Shown here: positions 12,301 to 24,024 of the stretch, in pieces
Layout: every line of letters begins with the position of its first letter
Numbering within the stretch: the stretch's first letter is position 1
From: Patiria pectinifera
Lineage: Eukaryota; Echinodermata; Asteroidea; Valvatida; Asterinidae
Direction of reading: 5' to 3'
DNA: 64,000 nt
Assembly: GCA_029964075.1 (NCBI GenBank)
Contig: CM057135.1
Span: 17,820,863-17,884,862 of the forward strand
The notes under the pieces: model-generated
What the model was told of the DNA's origin: nothing
Database searches by the model: none
The model's input: only the letters and a program-made list of their open reading frames with translations
Made by a program: the position numbers and the translations under genes

Positions 12301-15283
12301 CAAAGCATTGTTGCGAAGGCTATAGAAATTAGTAACTGTATACAAGTCTTATGTTCACTGTGTGGATGTTTCAACAAAAGATATCAACATAAATGTGTTC
12401 GTAGAAAAAAAGGCTATAGAAATTAGTAATTATGTACATGTATTACCGGTACATTTTCTTTGTGGACCTTTTAACAAAAGATGGCAACATAAATGTGTTT
12501 TCAGATATATTGTGCATATTTATCCATGGTGTAAATTGCGGACATACATGTGCAGCATGATGGATGCATTGAGGATAGGAACCAAATTGAGGATAACGTT
12601 GATTAGAAAACGTGTATAAAACCAATGAGAAGTGTTGCTAAAAATATGAGGTATAAACAAAAGAAAACGAAAGAGGAATATTAGAAAATGCTTGATTTAA
12701 TTACACCATCAAGAAATGTGACCTGTGTCTGTATGTTGAGATTGGATGTGGTACATATTTTGTAGACATATGTGGATATGCAGCAGATGACAGGATGTAT
12801 TTTGTTGTGCTACTGTGGGTAGAGTAAAAGAAATTATATATAGTACTGACAATATAAGAATAGTTTTCTTTTTTTATTAATGTACATGTAGATCTCATCT
12901 GAGAAGATCATGGCAGAGGTCGTTATCAAGGGATTCTCTGAGGAATCCAAGTAAGTAAGCAGTATGTGTTTGTTAGATACGACAATATGTTTAAAAGAAC
13001 TGTGTACGAATTGTTACAATAAGTTTGTACATGTAGTATAAGAAGAAGAAATATAATATAAATTTGCAAGAAAGAATGTGTACGTGTTAATATGATATGT
13101 TGAGGTAATATGTATGGATTGAGTGTTCAGTATATAGGACTAATTTGAAATCAAAGTGGACAGGAGAAGAGTTACAAGGTATGGGGGTGTCACATCATGT
13201 ATCGTATTCAAAAAAACATTTAATATGATACATGTAGTTGCAAATTTTGAAGATTTACTTTTGAAGTTGAACTTATCGCACCGAAAAAATTAATATATTG
13301 AAAGTAATGAACATAATTAAATATTCATATATTTGGGGAGGAATTAGAGATGTTCAATGGTTAGTTTAGGGTGGATATTATCAGTTACACTCATGATGCG
13401 TGACGGTCTGTTGGCAAATTTCATGATGGCACCGTGTGCCTGCATTGAGGATGGTTTAGTGACATGTGTGATCTCAATTTGATGTAAGTTGTAAATAGCA
13501 AATACTACTATAAGTATTACAAAAGAGTTGTGTCACGGTGTGTCAAAAATGCAATTGTTGTTGCATTTTGGGGTTTGTAGTTAGCTGAAGTTTTTTTGAT
13601 GCAGTATGATTGGTGTTTGTAGGCAGTGTTGTATAATGTAAATTCATAAGTGAATCATGATTTATTTGATTAGAATAATGGAGAATGTTTTGTGGTACAT
13701 AATTGTTGTTTTGTTATTTTACAGCAATATGTTGGCTCTGGTCATAGATGACGACGACAAAGACTACATAGTCAGCAAAGAGAAGCTTCTCGCAGAGCTG
13801 CTAGTAGACAGCTTGGATGAGCTGCAACAGTTACTACCACAGGTAGTGAGGATTGGCTTTACCGAAGTGACTGGAGAGATTACTGAAGTGAATAAGATGT
13901 AAGTTTCATTTCAAATATATTGTTTTAAGTGAGTGATAGTTATTGTAATTTTTAATTGGGTTTTTCAAGAAATGAATTGTTTTTTGGTCATTTGACACAA
14001 CCCAGCTAGCACCGGACAATCGGCCCGGGGCTGGCACGATCCGCCATGGGTTGGTCCATCCAATAACCACGCAGGGCCAGTGCTGGCCCGCGGCTGGCAT
14101 CATTTCCTAAACAAGCGCAGTTGTTGCGAACCAAGGGCCAGTGCTGGACCAGGGCTGGCATTTTTTCGTAAACAATCCAGTTAGGGGTGGCAAGAACCGG
14201 CATGGGTTGGCCCAGCTCTGCCAACTCAGGGCCAGTGCTGTCCCAGGGTTGGCATCGTTTTGCAAGCAAGCCAGTTGTTGCCCGCTCTGGGCCAGAGCTG
14301 GCCCAGGTTTGGCATGGTTTGTTTTGTTAAAAAAGTACATATACAGAATAGAAATATTAAACAACATACAGGTGATAACAAAACAAAAAGTGGGGCCTAA
14401 ATAATAACAAAAATGTGTACTGTATATATTACAAATCTTCAAGAAATGGTAGTGTTGTATGTTTATAAATTTTGTATGCAGCAATTAATTACAAAATTGC
14501 TGAGTAATTGGCCTGAATCGGAACGTCTTAACCTTAATCTTAAACGCGCTCTGGGTTGCGAGTGGTATGGGTTTTACTGTAAATTGTAAAAATTGGAGAT
14601 GTGACGATTTTTTTTAGCATTACATACTAGATTTTGGTAAGGAAGTTGGTATGTAGGTCTTTTAGGATGTTTTTGTAGTGTTCCAGAGGGGTATAATCAG
14701 TTTTTGTACTCCCTTGGATTGCTTTGACTTTTTGGTGACGTGATTTCTGAATAGCATGATACAAGTCACCGATTATGCAAAATGAATATAGTAAGCGAGT
14801 ACACTGGTACCTGATAGCACACGAAATGGATCCACAGCATACCCTTAGAATCAACATGATAAACCCAAATTACCACACCCTTGAACCTGACCTATCGGTC
14901 TTAAGTTCCGTCTCCCCCATCTGGTGAAATGATATAAGTTTTTAGAAATGTTTTATATACCTGTATTATGTAGACACAATTGTGGTGCATGAAGTCAGTG
15001 CAGAATTTTGGCACTTCTGAATGGTTTTGAAACGACAAGTTTGACTGAAATGATTCTATTTTGAGAAATTGAATGCGGGGACATGGATGTACAGATCTGC
15101 GTTAGTAAGTCAATAAATATTTAGTCGAAGGAGGTTTGTATTGGGTTGCTGTGTAGTGTTTGTGAATTAACAATTACAAGACAAAATGTATATAAGAGTA
15201 CTTGAAAAATTAATGTGTAATCGATTTGTGCAATTTTGTCACCCTTTAGAATTGACCCTGAAGTTGATGAAGAAGAGCTGTGA
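9331..15283 (+). CDS. RPA-like OB-fold ssDNA-binding protein, six exons
   Basis: Six exons with good GT-AG borders can be chained: 9331-9572, 10534-10668, 11674-11889, 12892-12950, 13725-13898 and 15250-15283 (TGA at 15281). Phases match at every junction: the first three exons end in phase 0 and the next two in phase 2. The product is about 285 residues. Exon 3 carries an OB-fold-like strand pair (RIRISLWGD, then a valine/isoleucine strand and a later FNSTQHTSIE), as in the large subunit of replication protein A; the C-terminus is acidic (VDEEEL). Exon 1 changes frame near 9420: its first 30 codons and the rest are in different frames, consistent with one missing base, so the copy may be inactive or the base miscalled. 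Animal Helitrons are known to carry RPA-like genes. Its position upstream of the Helentron frame on the same strand suggests it is that accessory gene; a captured host paralogue is the alternative. Confidence 0.7.
13985..14325. repeat. GC-rich short repeats in intron 5 of the RPA-like gene
   Basis: Variants of GGGCCAGTGCTGGCCC and GGGCTGGCAT recur four to five times about 75 bp apart, separated by AAACAAGC-like and TTGTTGC-like spacers. The GC content is far above that of the surrounding intron. Each unit is itself partly self-complementary. The overlapping ORFs on both strands are by-products. Confidence 0.7.
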
Positions 15284-18200
15284 AGTGTGACGTAACGGTG
15301 AATGGTGAAAGTATCTGATTGATTTGGGAAGACTTTCTATAGAACCGTTTCGAAGTTTTAGTTTGTGAATTTTTGGTTGGGTAATTCTTTTACAGAAATA
15401 TGGAAATGAAAGAGCAGTACTTTATATACATGTTCAGTGAAAAGAAGTGTTTTGTTGATAAAAGTACGATGTTATTGCATGTTGTTATGTTTGTTTTATA
15501 TAGTTTATCTAAATTTTAGCTGAAAATTATTTGAGAGCATGTTTTGAGAATTGCATGTAGCAATGTTTGATTATGTGAAGTGGCTATAGGGTGATTAAAA
15601 AGAATGTCCCTTGGGATTTGTCGTTGTCTACAAGAAAAATAGGAGAGGTTACTAAATTTTTCGGTTCAGCCAAGATTTGGTCTGGTTGTTGAGGACATGT
15701 AAAAATTGTACTTATATTTAGGCATGCATGAGATGGTTATAGAGTTTTTTGTTACTACCCCAAAACACTCATTTGTTCTTATCAACTGTGGAGAGAGTCA
15801 TTGTTGGTATGGTATGGTATGGTATTCGTAAAAACATGGTGTTAGTAGTGTTTTGGAGAAGTTACAAAAAAATGTCTGTAATCTTGTCATGTATGGATGA
15901 ATATCAATTAAATATTTACAGATTATGGTTAATACTAAGAGGCAATGTTGGGTGAAGACAAAAAAATAGTTGTTTGTTTTTATGGGAGAAAAGGTCATTG
16001 CCAGGTCATGTGAATTTGTGGTCTAGCAGTGAACTTGTCATTGGGTGATCCATAGCGTGTGGTTCATCACTGCTACTGGACTATATTATAGGGTAAAGAA
16101 ACTGAAAATCATGTCCTTGATATAATCTCAGTGTGTGGTTTAAAGATGGAGGTGGTCTATTGAATATAAGTTGATTTGGGTATTTTACACATTTTAAAAA
16201 GTGTTTGATGCTGTATTGTTAATGCGCAAAGCATCATTTAATTGTACAATTTTAGTGTTGATGGAACATTGTATAAAGTGTTGAGTTTGAAAGTAGCAAA
16301 GCAACATTAGAAATGTGTAATTGTTGAATTAATAGTTAGAATGGCGGATGCACCATTGCAATTACTCCATAGGTGAAATGTGAAGTTTTAACACTTTGGG
16401 ATCATCAGTCTTTTTGTGTTTGTACCTGTCATTTTGTGGTGTGTTTAATCAAAGTGGGTGTTACTGCCAATGGTCAAATTTAATGTTAATAAATATCGGT
16501 ATAATGTGTATGGCAAATTGATTGATCTTGGTTGCTTTTGAAAATTAGTTTTAGTGTTGACGGAGTAATTATAGTATTTTTAGTATATTTATTATTGAGC
16601 ATTCTTTTGTTTTCATGAAAAAATGTAATAAAAGATGTTCCTTTAATGTTTGGATCAGTTGTTTGTGGTTGAGTTTTTTTACCACAGTATTTAATCAAAT
16701 TAGGTTTTGCCCTTACAGTATTTAATGTTCAGAAAGTTGATGTAACATGGTTTTTGGTTTTAATTTACGTATGTTTTTTTATATATATTTTTGAGTTGAA
16801 AGAGTTTGTTGTTAAGCTTAAGGTTCTTTTTTAGTTTTTAAAAGTTGAAGTGATAAATCATAGTCATTTAATGTTGATCAGTTTGATTTCAACGGTATTA
16901 CAAGTGTATCAATGAGAAGTGAAGTTTGACATCATGGTATGGATATGATTTGAAGTGGAAAGTATTATTTGTAATGAAAGTCAAATTTGAACAAATTGTA
17001 GCTGCAGGTATTGCAAATTCAGATGTGTTTTTCTAAAGCGATTTGATTGAGATGAGTCGATAGTCAATTAGTAGTATGTAATTTACAAAGTTATGTATAA
17101 TTTATTGAAATTAAAGAAATTGTTTAGAACCGAAGGTAATAAGAGATTGTTGAGAAATTTAAGGTTAAGTGTTGTGTAAATCATTTGTAGGTGTCTGTGT
17201 GGCGTCCTCAATATTGAGCATTTTGTGTACATAACAACAAAATTGATGTGTAACAAGAAAGACAAAGGGTACAGTTAAGGGCAAGCTTAATATAGAAATT
17301 CAATAGTTAGGTATCGTAATTGTTTAAAAAATTGGTGATGATCTTATTAATAATAGTTGTATAATTGAAGCCTATTTGCTTTATAAATGGTGCGATGGAA
17401 AAGTCTTCCTCAAAAATTGAAGTACAAACAAAAGAGGGATCAGGGGTGGACGATTGGAGGTAAATACAGACGTGTGTGTGATGCGTCTTTGTTGTGATGA
17501 TCATTTTTTTGGGCGGGGGTGCAGTTACGATATCGAATGGTGGAAATGGTTCAAGAGGAGAGTCGTGTACAGTATTTCACAAATATTCTTTTCAAGATGG
17601 CAAGATTACCGACGTTCGCACGAAATTTGAAAAGGGGAGTCTTAAAATGCTGTGATTAAAGGTCATCTTGATTTTTTTTTGGGGGGGGGGTTTAATATGG
17701 CATCTGTTAAAAAAATATATAAAATGGCCCATCTCCACAAATATTGCGCAACGGGATGAGGAATTAAACGTTGGTGAAAAGGCGACGAAGTTGAAAAGAG
17801 TAGTTTTACTAAATATTTTGGTAGAGGTCAAATTTCGCCCCCCCCCCCCTGCTCCCCAATGCCTGCGCTGGGTACGCACTAGCAGTCGAGGCTGTAGAAT
17901 ATCTGATGCGTTTATCGTTGGAATTTGAGATGTATAAAGAAGAGCGTGAGGTAAGATTTTTATTAGTAAAATTAAGTTATTGCCGAACGTGAAAAATGTC
18001 GAGATTATTTTGTTAGTATTTTGAGGGAACCCCCAAAAAAGTTTGATAGGTGAATGTCAGTGGATAAATTGTAAGAAAACCTTTTTTTTTAATAATAATT
18101 AATGTTGGAAAATATTAAATAAATGTAGGATTAAAATGTCTTTGTTTTCAGCATTGAAAAAAAGAAATTGTAGATGATGTTAAGTAAAACCGTAATGACG

Positions 18201-18310
18201 CAGTATATAATTTTTTAAAATGCATGAAACTTTTTTGGTGGTGTATTAAAAGAGCGATGGAAAAGTAGATGCGTAGTAGTTATTGCATTATTAAAAAATG
18301 AAGACCTGCA
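15284..18310. other. AT-rich intergenic stretch, no gene seen
   Basis: No exon chain, domain or RNA gene is visible. There is a G-run/C-run bounded patch at about 17660-17860 that may be a decayed inverted-repeat element. I see no AATAAA within 1 kb of the RPA-like stop codon. Confidence 0.45.
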
Positions 18311-18319
18311 GGTACGTCC

Positions 18320-18720
18320 GAAATCAATGATCTCGCGGCGGACGACGCGACGCTAGTACAAGTGTCGAAACAACTTAAGGAATGAGATGGAGCTTAGAAG
18401 TTCTTGACCATCAGAATAATGATTAGCGCCCTCACTTTGCGTTGGGCGTATGCGTATGACGTAGGAATAAAAGTTTGGTTTTCGCCTCATTAGTGTCATG
18501 TCTTTGAATGGAGCGGAGCCATGTTTTTGCGATGGGCGTGATAAGAGGATGCGCGATGTTCCAATCGCGCTCTGCTATCGGTCGATTGCGTAACTATCGG
18601 TAGATCGCGCCCAGATCGTGTCTACATAATTTTGTACAGGATCGATGGATCCCGCAAGTGTATGCGTGATATGCAGCTGTAGCGCAATCCATCGAATCGC
18701 GCCATTATTCAGCAAGCCAT
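18320..18720. promoter_or_regulatory. CpG-rich patch upstream of the Helentron frame
   Basis: A 400-bp island dense in CG dinucleotides (CGCGGCGGACGACGCGACGC near 18332, several ATCGCGC words) in otherwise AT-rich DNA. It lies about 2.7 kb ahead of the PHD-containing frame. It also holds an inverted pair, GATCGATGGAT and ATCCATCGAATC. A promoter is one reading; a foreign insertion with different base composition is another. Confidence 0.3.
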
Positions 18721-19122
18721 CGCGTAAGTGAAGTTTGGGTACTTTGAGGCAAAGAAAACTTCAGAGAAATTGTTGGTCTGTCGGATTAGTTTAACATTCA
18801 ATATCCAGTATTTTCATTTGGGTATACCTAAAAGTGTGAAGATGTATGTTTTGTAAGGGGTGGTTAACATAATTTGAGGAAAATCGTTGGGGGAAAAGTT
18901 CCATGCACGGACAGCATGCTCATGATGCTGCATGTTGTTTGTGGCATGGCGTGCACAAACATGCATGACAAACCCTATAACATGTAAAAATTATGAATGA
19001 AACTGCTTTGAAAAATTCTAAGTCAAGTGTTTTCTAAGTAAATGCTTCGATTTTCTCACTGCTGAATTCTACTTTTGTCATTGCTTTTCGTGGCTAGTTA
19101 TAGGTCACTATAGGGAAAAAAT

Positions 19123-19244
19123 TAGACCCAATAATTGGGGCATTTTCACTCCTTTTTTCGAATTTTGGATTTGGTGGGTCTAGAACGACCGACCAAATCT
19201 AAAATTCGAAAAAAGGAGTGAAAATGGCCCAATTATTGGGTCTA
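19123..19244. repeat. 53-bp inverted repeat with 16-bp spacer
   Basis: Left arm 19123-19175 (starting TAGACCCAATAATTGGGGC) is the near-perfect reverse complement of 19192-19244 (ending GGCCCAATTATTGGGTCTA). The transcript would fold into a long hairpin. The arms end in TAG/CTA, so it may be a very short fold-back element. Confidence 0.85.
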
Positions 19245-19304
19245 GGAAAAATAGGCGTTGCCCGTGTGAACTCTTGCCAACATTTTTAAGTGTTTTCTAA
19301 GTAA

Positions 19305-19671
19305 GGCCAAAAAAAAAAAGTCTCCGGTTTCTGGTATGGAGCTTTCCCCAAAAGTGGTGCGGCGACGTGGCTTTTTTTTTAAAAACTTTTTTTCCCTTCA
19401 AATGTCCGCTGATGACTGCAAATGGTGCCCGACTAAATTTAGTGCACATATATGGGAGTCCAGAGAGGCCACATAAATCTTATTCTCGATCATAACCCCA
19501 TCTAAAAACACGTTAAAATTGTGCAGCAGCAGAATTCCAGTCAAACCAGTGAGTTTGGCGGTTTTGAAACATCATCTTGTATTGAAAAAAAACTTTTTCA
19601 TTTTGCCGACGCGCATGGCTACGGCGACGCGCGCGCATACCAGAAACCGGAGACTTTTTTTTTTTTTGGCC
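19305..19671. mobile_element. 367-bp MITE with ~35-bp TIRs, PIF/Harbinger-like
   Basis: Termini GGCC-A(11)-GTCTCCGG at the left and CCGGAGAC-T(13)-GGCC at the right are inverted repeats continuing to CTGGTATG/CATACCAG. The trinucleotide TAA directly flanks both ends, matching the 3-bp TWA target duplication of PIF/Harbinger elements. There is no coding capacity. The family assignment is inference. Confidence 0.65.
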
Positions 19672-20820
19672 TAAGCCTAAATCAGTAAATGTTTCAATTT
19701 TCTCACTGCTAAATTTGACTGTTTAGGACGTCATTGCTTATCATGGTTGATAGGTCACTATAGCCTAGAAAAAAATAAGCGTCTGTTTATGGAACTCTTT
19801 CCAAACTTTTCAGAGCAGTGTCATTGGGTTTGTGCACAGGGTGTCGAGTGTTGTCCGTGTATGGAACTCTCAAATGAGATTTGGAAATGTGAGTGAAAGG
19901 AGTGAAATAGATAGATAGATATAGATTAACTGATCATTCAGAAGAACATTGTTCACAGAAGTGCGTAATATGTGCGGCTGTATGCATGAAATTTGGTGAC
20001 AATTTGTAAATATTATGCACGTGGGAAAGAGTTCCATACACGGACAACACTTGACACCCTGTGTAGAAACCTTATGAAACTGCTCTGAAAAAGTCCAAGT
20101 GTTTTCTGAGTAAATGCTTTAATTTTTTCACTGCTAAATTCGACTTTTTAGGATATGTCATTGTTTTTCATGGCTTGTCGGTAACTATAGGGAAAAAGAA
20201 GTGTTGTTCGTGTATGGATCTTTTTCCTGCACATGTATGATACATTTGTGCGTGGCAATTATTTTGGAAAGATATTTCGCAGTTGTTTTTGTAAATACAT
20301 GTATTTTAATTGAGTTGTAATTTTGTACAGAAGTATATTAATCATTTTCAGATGTGATTAAAGGTTTATAATAAAGTGTCCTAATTGTGATTTAATTTAA
20401 ACAAAAAAAGGGTTCTGACAACATCATTGGCGTGAAATTTTGAAATAGGTTTTGTTTTGTCAGGGTCATAGTACATCTGATCCACGTGATCCACACCGAG
20501 GCAACGATGTTCAGTTTATGTATTTATTGAAAGTTTTGAAAAAACAATTTAATTTAGTGGAATATGAACAACACAGTTACTTTTTACATTGGACTATTTG
20601 TGCGAACGTTATTTGTAGTGACTCAATTATGTGGGTTGTGCCTATTTCAATCATTTGTTAGCATGTTAATGAAATTAAGTTGGTTGATTGATGACGTTAA
20701 TATAAAAAGAAGTCGCCTTCCCCCCTTCATAATGAGTTGTGCATAGAATTTTTTTTTAAATAGTGAGAAAAATCTAGTTACTTGACCCAGTGATACTTGC
20801 ACTAAAAAATAGCGCTACTG

Positions 20821-20959
20821 ATGAAATATTGTAATTTTGCGCGTGCATGCATACATGTGCCACTGCATGGTATAATTCCATTGATCTCCATGCAGATCAA
20901 TGGATGTTGCCAACTAGTGGAACTTACACGCATGTGCGCGCGAAATTAGAATATTTCAT
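20821..20959. repeat. 139-bp imperfect palindrome
   Basis: Arms of about 66 bp fold around CCATGC at 20888-20893. The inner arms TTGATCT/AGATCAA and outer arms ATGAAATATT/AATATTTCAT pair with scattered mismatches. A single-hairpin non-autonomous element or a cruciform-forming site are both possible. The short ORF across it (20847-21068) is probably incidental. Confidence 0.7.
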
Positions 20960-21462
20960 GGAAACGGCTGATTGTTTCAAGTTGTCTAGTAGTGTCAGAT
21001 TGCATGAGAGCATCAAGAATCTAGAGTTGCGTGGGGTATTGGAGTTGGCCCTGGAGGTTATGGCATGAACTTAATGTTCTGTGCTCTGCGTTTGCATGAA
21101 TAAGTTTTAGTGTTCAATCTGTGGAAGGGCTTGGATGCATTTTTCATTTTAATTACAGTTACGTTTGTTGTTAGGTGGAAAGTCACTTGAAGGATGTTTA
21201 TAGAGCAGATGAGGAGATTGCAAATACATATAAAGTGGATCCACTGTATATGTGTTTCCAATCTCTGTAACACTTTTAGAACGGTGTGCTTGGGACTTTA
21301 CAAAGAAAACAAAGACTTGGGACCTAACATTGTCCTTGTTATATTGCAGGATTTGTATTAACAGTGCCTTTCTTATCAGTGTTTGACTGTATATGTTGCT
21401 GCTGAAGTGAATTTCTAATTAAATTGGATAACGTATTTTTTTTCATTTGTATTTTGCAGAAA

Positions 21463-24024
21463 ATGGTGAAGACTGTGAAGAAAACTCCAGGCCAGGACCT
21501 CTCCAGATGTAGCATTCCTTCAACTTCCCCGAGGTTGGCACCTCCTTGGGGAAGACGCATGCCCATTGGGCATTGCGCAAACCAGGTGGCACACATACAG
21601 CGTGTGTTCGTACTCCGGGAACTTGGGGGCCAGTGTACTCCCAATTCTCCCGACAAGGGTAGTGGGACCAGTGTGTCCTTCACTTGGATAGCGGCTCAGA
21701 AAAGGTGTAACAGATTTTTGATCAATGGCTTGACTAGCGGTTTGAGTAGCTTTCAAAGAGAATGGTTGAGGTATGGCTTGACTATGGTAATGAAAAGAGA
21801 TTACCAGAAGCAAGAACTGAGAGAGGACTATGCAGAGAAGACCACTGTGGCTGAACTGAAGAAGAGGAGAATTGTAAGGAAGTTCAAAGCAGTGACAAAG
21901 CTAAAGGTAAACAACAAGACTTGCTGTAGCAGGAGTAAGGTATTGGAGTCTGTTGTAGAGTATTGTCAAGAGGAAAGGAAGGTCTCAAAACCAAACAGAA
22001 AGAAAATGAGAAGACAAGAGCGTAAACATGCATATCGTAGGTCAAAGATTGGGAGAGTGGAAATTCGCATCGGTCGAGCAGAACAAAGAGCCCATGAGAA
22101 AGTACTGAAGAGTATTCAATGTCACACCAGAAGAAGTTTGAGTTATGTCATCAATAAAATGCACACAACAAACAAATGCAAAGAAAAGGAGAATAGCCGA
22201 ACTGTGGGTTGCAAACAGGCTTCGTTCAAGAAACATAAATGTTCAAATGGAGTAACACAGAATGAAGCAAAAACCAAATTGCATAAGCCATGTAGGAATG
22301 TTGAGGAGACACAGGCTAAGAGTGCAAAACGGTGTTTGAAGGAAACACAAAAACGATGGTGTTGGTTATGTGATCAGTTAACTGGTCCAGATGACAGAGT
22401 TGTGGAGTGCAGTTGTCATATCTTCTATCATGTAAACTGTATGGGATTTTCTCATATGCACACTCTTTTGGCAAGTAAGTCAGTATCATGGTTGTGTCTC
22501 AAATGTGGAAGATGTACTTATACAGAGTCTTTATTGTATGACCTTGGAATTCCTACAGATTCAAACAGATATGAGATGCCAGTGTGTGAATGCAGCATGG
22601 AGAACCTTCATGTACATACTGATGGTGGCATTTCTAGTACACGTGATTGCATTCAAGATTCAAGAAGGAATAAAAATGAAGGTGAGCAGGTAACCAAACA
22701 TGCAGATGACATGGGTTGCCAATATACATGTGTAAATGCAAACCTTAAGCAGAGTATAGTGCAGCAAACTGGTGGAGGATATTCTTTGCGGAGCAAGAAA
22801 AACACAAATGTTCAGAACAGTTGTAACAATGGAAAGGAAAACAAAGATGAGAATCAGGCTAGAGTACGGAAGACAAGAAGTACATGTACTAAACAAGACA
22901 AAGACAACAATGATACAAGCAGAAATCAAACGACAACAAAAGCCAGTACTAGATGTAGACTGAGAAGACGGAGGGATCAAGTGCTAGAAAATGAAAAGGA
23001 CAGTGATGAAAAAGTTAATTCAAAAAGAAAAGGTGAAGATAATGGAGAAAAGGTTATTGAAGATAGTGATGGTAGGAAAAAGCTCAAAGTCACTTTACAA
23101 AGAGACATTTCACAGAGAATGGTTAAAGCTGATGATCAAAATAAAGTACTGACACCGTGTAATAAAAACACTACTTTCACTGACAATCAAAAGATTGACG
23201 AGGGGAAAGACAGCAGATTTATTCAAGGTAGTTTTCACCAAGGAGATTGCAGATTTGCAGAGTTGGCTGGTAGACAGTGTGTTTGTATGAGCCTTTGTGC
23301 AATCCTCTTTAGTCAAATTAAGCAGTTGAAAATGTGGTCTTCCAAAGACATGGATTTTGTGTTACAAACTGGGAATGAATTGTACAGTTACTTTTCTCAA
23401 AGCTCAACAATGAGGAATGAATATTTATTAGTGACAGAGTTGCCCGACGAAATTGATGCATTTGGAAAACATTTTCACACGAACATTTATGAATCTGTTT
23501 GTGGTACTTTTAATGAACAAACACATGTGTCTGAATTCAATATGATTGCATTGAGTAGTGCAGTAGAGCTGACAGTTCAGAAATATTTTGCTTGTTTTAT
23601 CTGTTTTCGTGGAAGCACATTTTCAGTAATTGCTCAAGGTGGCCTGTATTACATTTTTGATTCACATTCTAGAAATCAGCAAGGACAACAGGATAGTGAA
23701 GGAAGAAGTTTGCTCAAGTGTGTGTCATCATGGCAAGGTGTGTGCAGGTATTGTACTGAACTTGGAAAGTCTATGAATGTCAGTGATAATGAACAGTTTG
23801 AAATTACAGGTGTTACTGCCTGGGTAGATGACCATGCCAGTATATATAAGAGCGATGATACTCTAAGCAGTGCTCGTAGTGAACATGCTAGCAGTACATG
23901 TATTGCACAAATCAAGGAATGCACTCAACAGGATGTACAAATTATTGAGGCTAATCAAACAGTCACTTTTACATTTGTTCCATTGAGTTATGGCCAGAAG
24001 GTCGCATTGTGTGAGAAATTGTAG
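21463..24024 (+). CDS. Helentron N-terminal segment: PHD finger plus C76/UL36-type cysteine peptidase
   Basis: 853 codons counted from the ATG at 21463, three bases after a strong acceptor-like AG. Residues 100-280 are very rich in Lys and Arg. A C4HC3 PHD-type finger follows (ligands C300 and C303, a CSCH-F-YHVNC block, C345 and C348), normally a histone-tail reader. Residues 390-590 are basic and low in complexity. From about 590 the sequence matches the fold of herpesvirus tegument-type deubiquitinases (family C76) as I remember it: GRQC with candidate nucleophile C606, a WSSKDMD..LQTGNELY block, YLLVTELP, a SVIAQGG strand, and FDSHSRN with D733 and H735 as the D-x-H pair. I infer a ubiquitin-cleaving role. 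The frame ends at a single TAG, after which the same frame continues into the OTU segment. Confidence 0.75.
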   Translation: MVKTVKKTPGQDLSRCSIPSTSPRLAPPWGRRMPIGHCANQVAHIQRVFVLRELGGQCTPNSPDKGSGTSVSFTWIAAQKRCNRFLINGLTSGLSSFQREWLRYGLTMVMKRDYQKQELREDYAEKTTVAELKKRRIVRKFKAVTKLKVNNKTCCSRSKVLESVVEYCQEERKVSKPNRKKMRRQERKHAYRRSKIGRVEIRIGRAEQRAHEKVLKSIQCHTRRSLSYVINKMHTTNKCKEKENSRTVGCKQASFKKHKCSNGVTQNEAKTKLHKPCRNVEETQAKSAKRCLKETQKRWCWLCDQLTGPDDRVVECSCHIFYHVNCMGFSHMHTLLASKSVSWLCLKCGRCTYTESLLYDLGIPTDSNRYEMPVCECSMENLHVHTDGGISSTRDCIQDSRRNKNEGEQVTKHADDMGCQYTCVNANLKQSIVQQTGGGYSLRSKKNTNVQNSCNNGKENKDENQARVRKTRSTCTKQDKDNNDTSRNQTTTKASTRCRLRRRRDQVLENEKDSDEKVNSKRKGEDNGEKVIEDSDGRKKLKVTLQRDISQRMVKADDQNKVLTPCNKNTTFTDNQKIDEGKDSRFIQGSFHQGDCRFAELAGRQCVCMSLCAILFSQIKQLKMWSSKDMDFVLQTGNELYSYFSQSSTMRNEYLLVTELPDEIDAFGKHFHTNIYESVCGTFNEQTHVSEFNMIALSSAVELTVQKYFACFICFRGSTFSVIAQGGLYYIFDSHSRNQQGQQDSEGRSLLKCVSSWQGVCRYCTELGKSMNVSDNEQFEITGVTAWVDDHASIYKSDDTLSSARSEHASSTCIAQIKECTQQDVQIIEANQTVTFTFVPLSYGQKVALCEKL

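Larger units (their letters stand above)
18880..20235. repeat. Nested fold-back repeat cluster
   Basis: A degenerate block containing GTTTTCTAAGTAAATGCTT and TTTCTCACTGCTAAATT occurs three times (about 19023, 19680, 20100). An inverted pair at about 19808-19868 and 20027-20097 shares ACAGGGTGTC and TTGTCCGTGTATGGAACTC and their complements. Two further inverted-repeat insertions sit inside the cluster and are listed separately. Confidence 0.65.
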
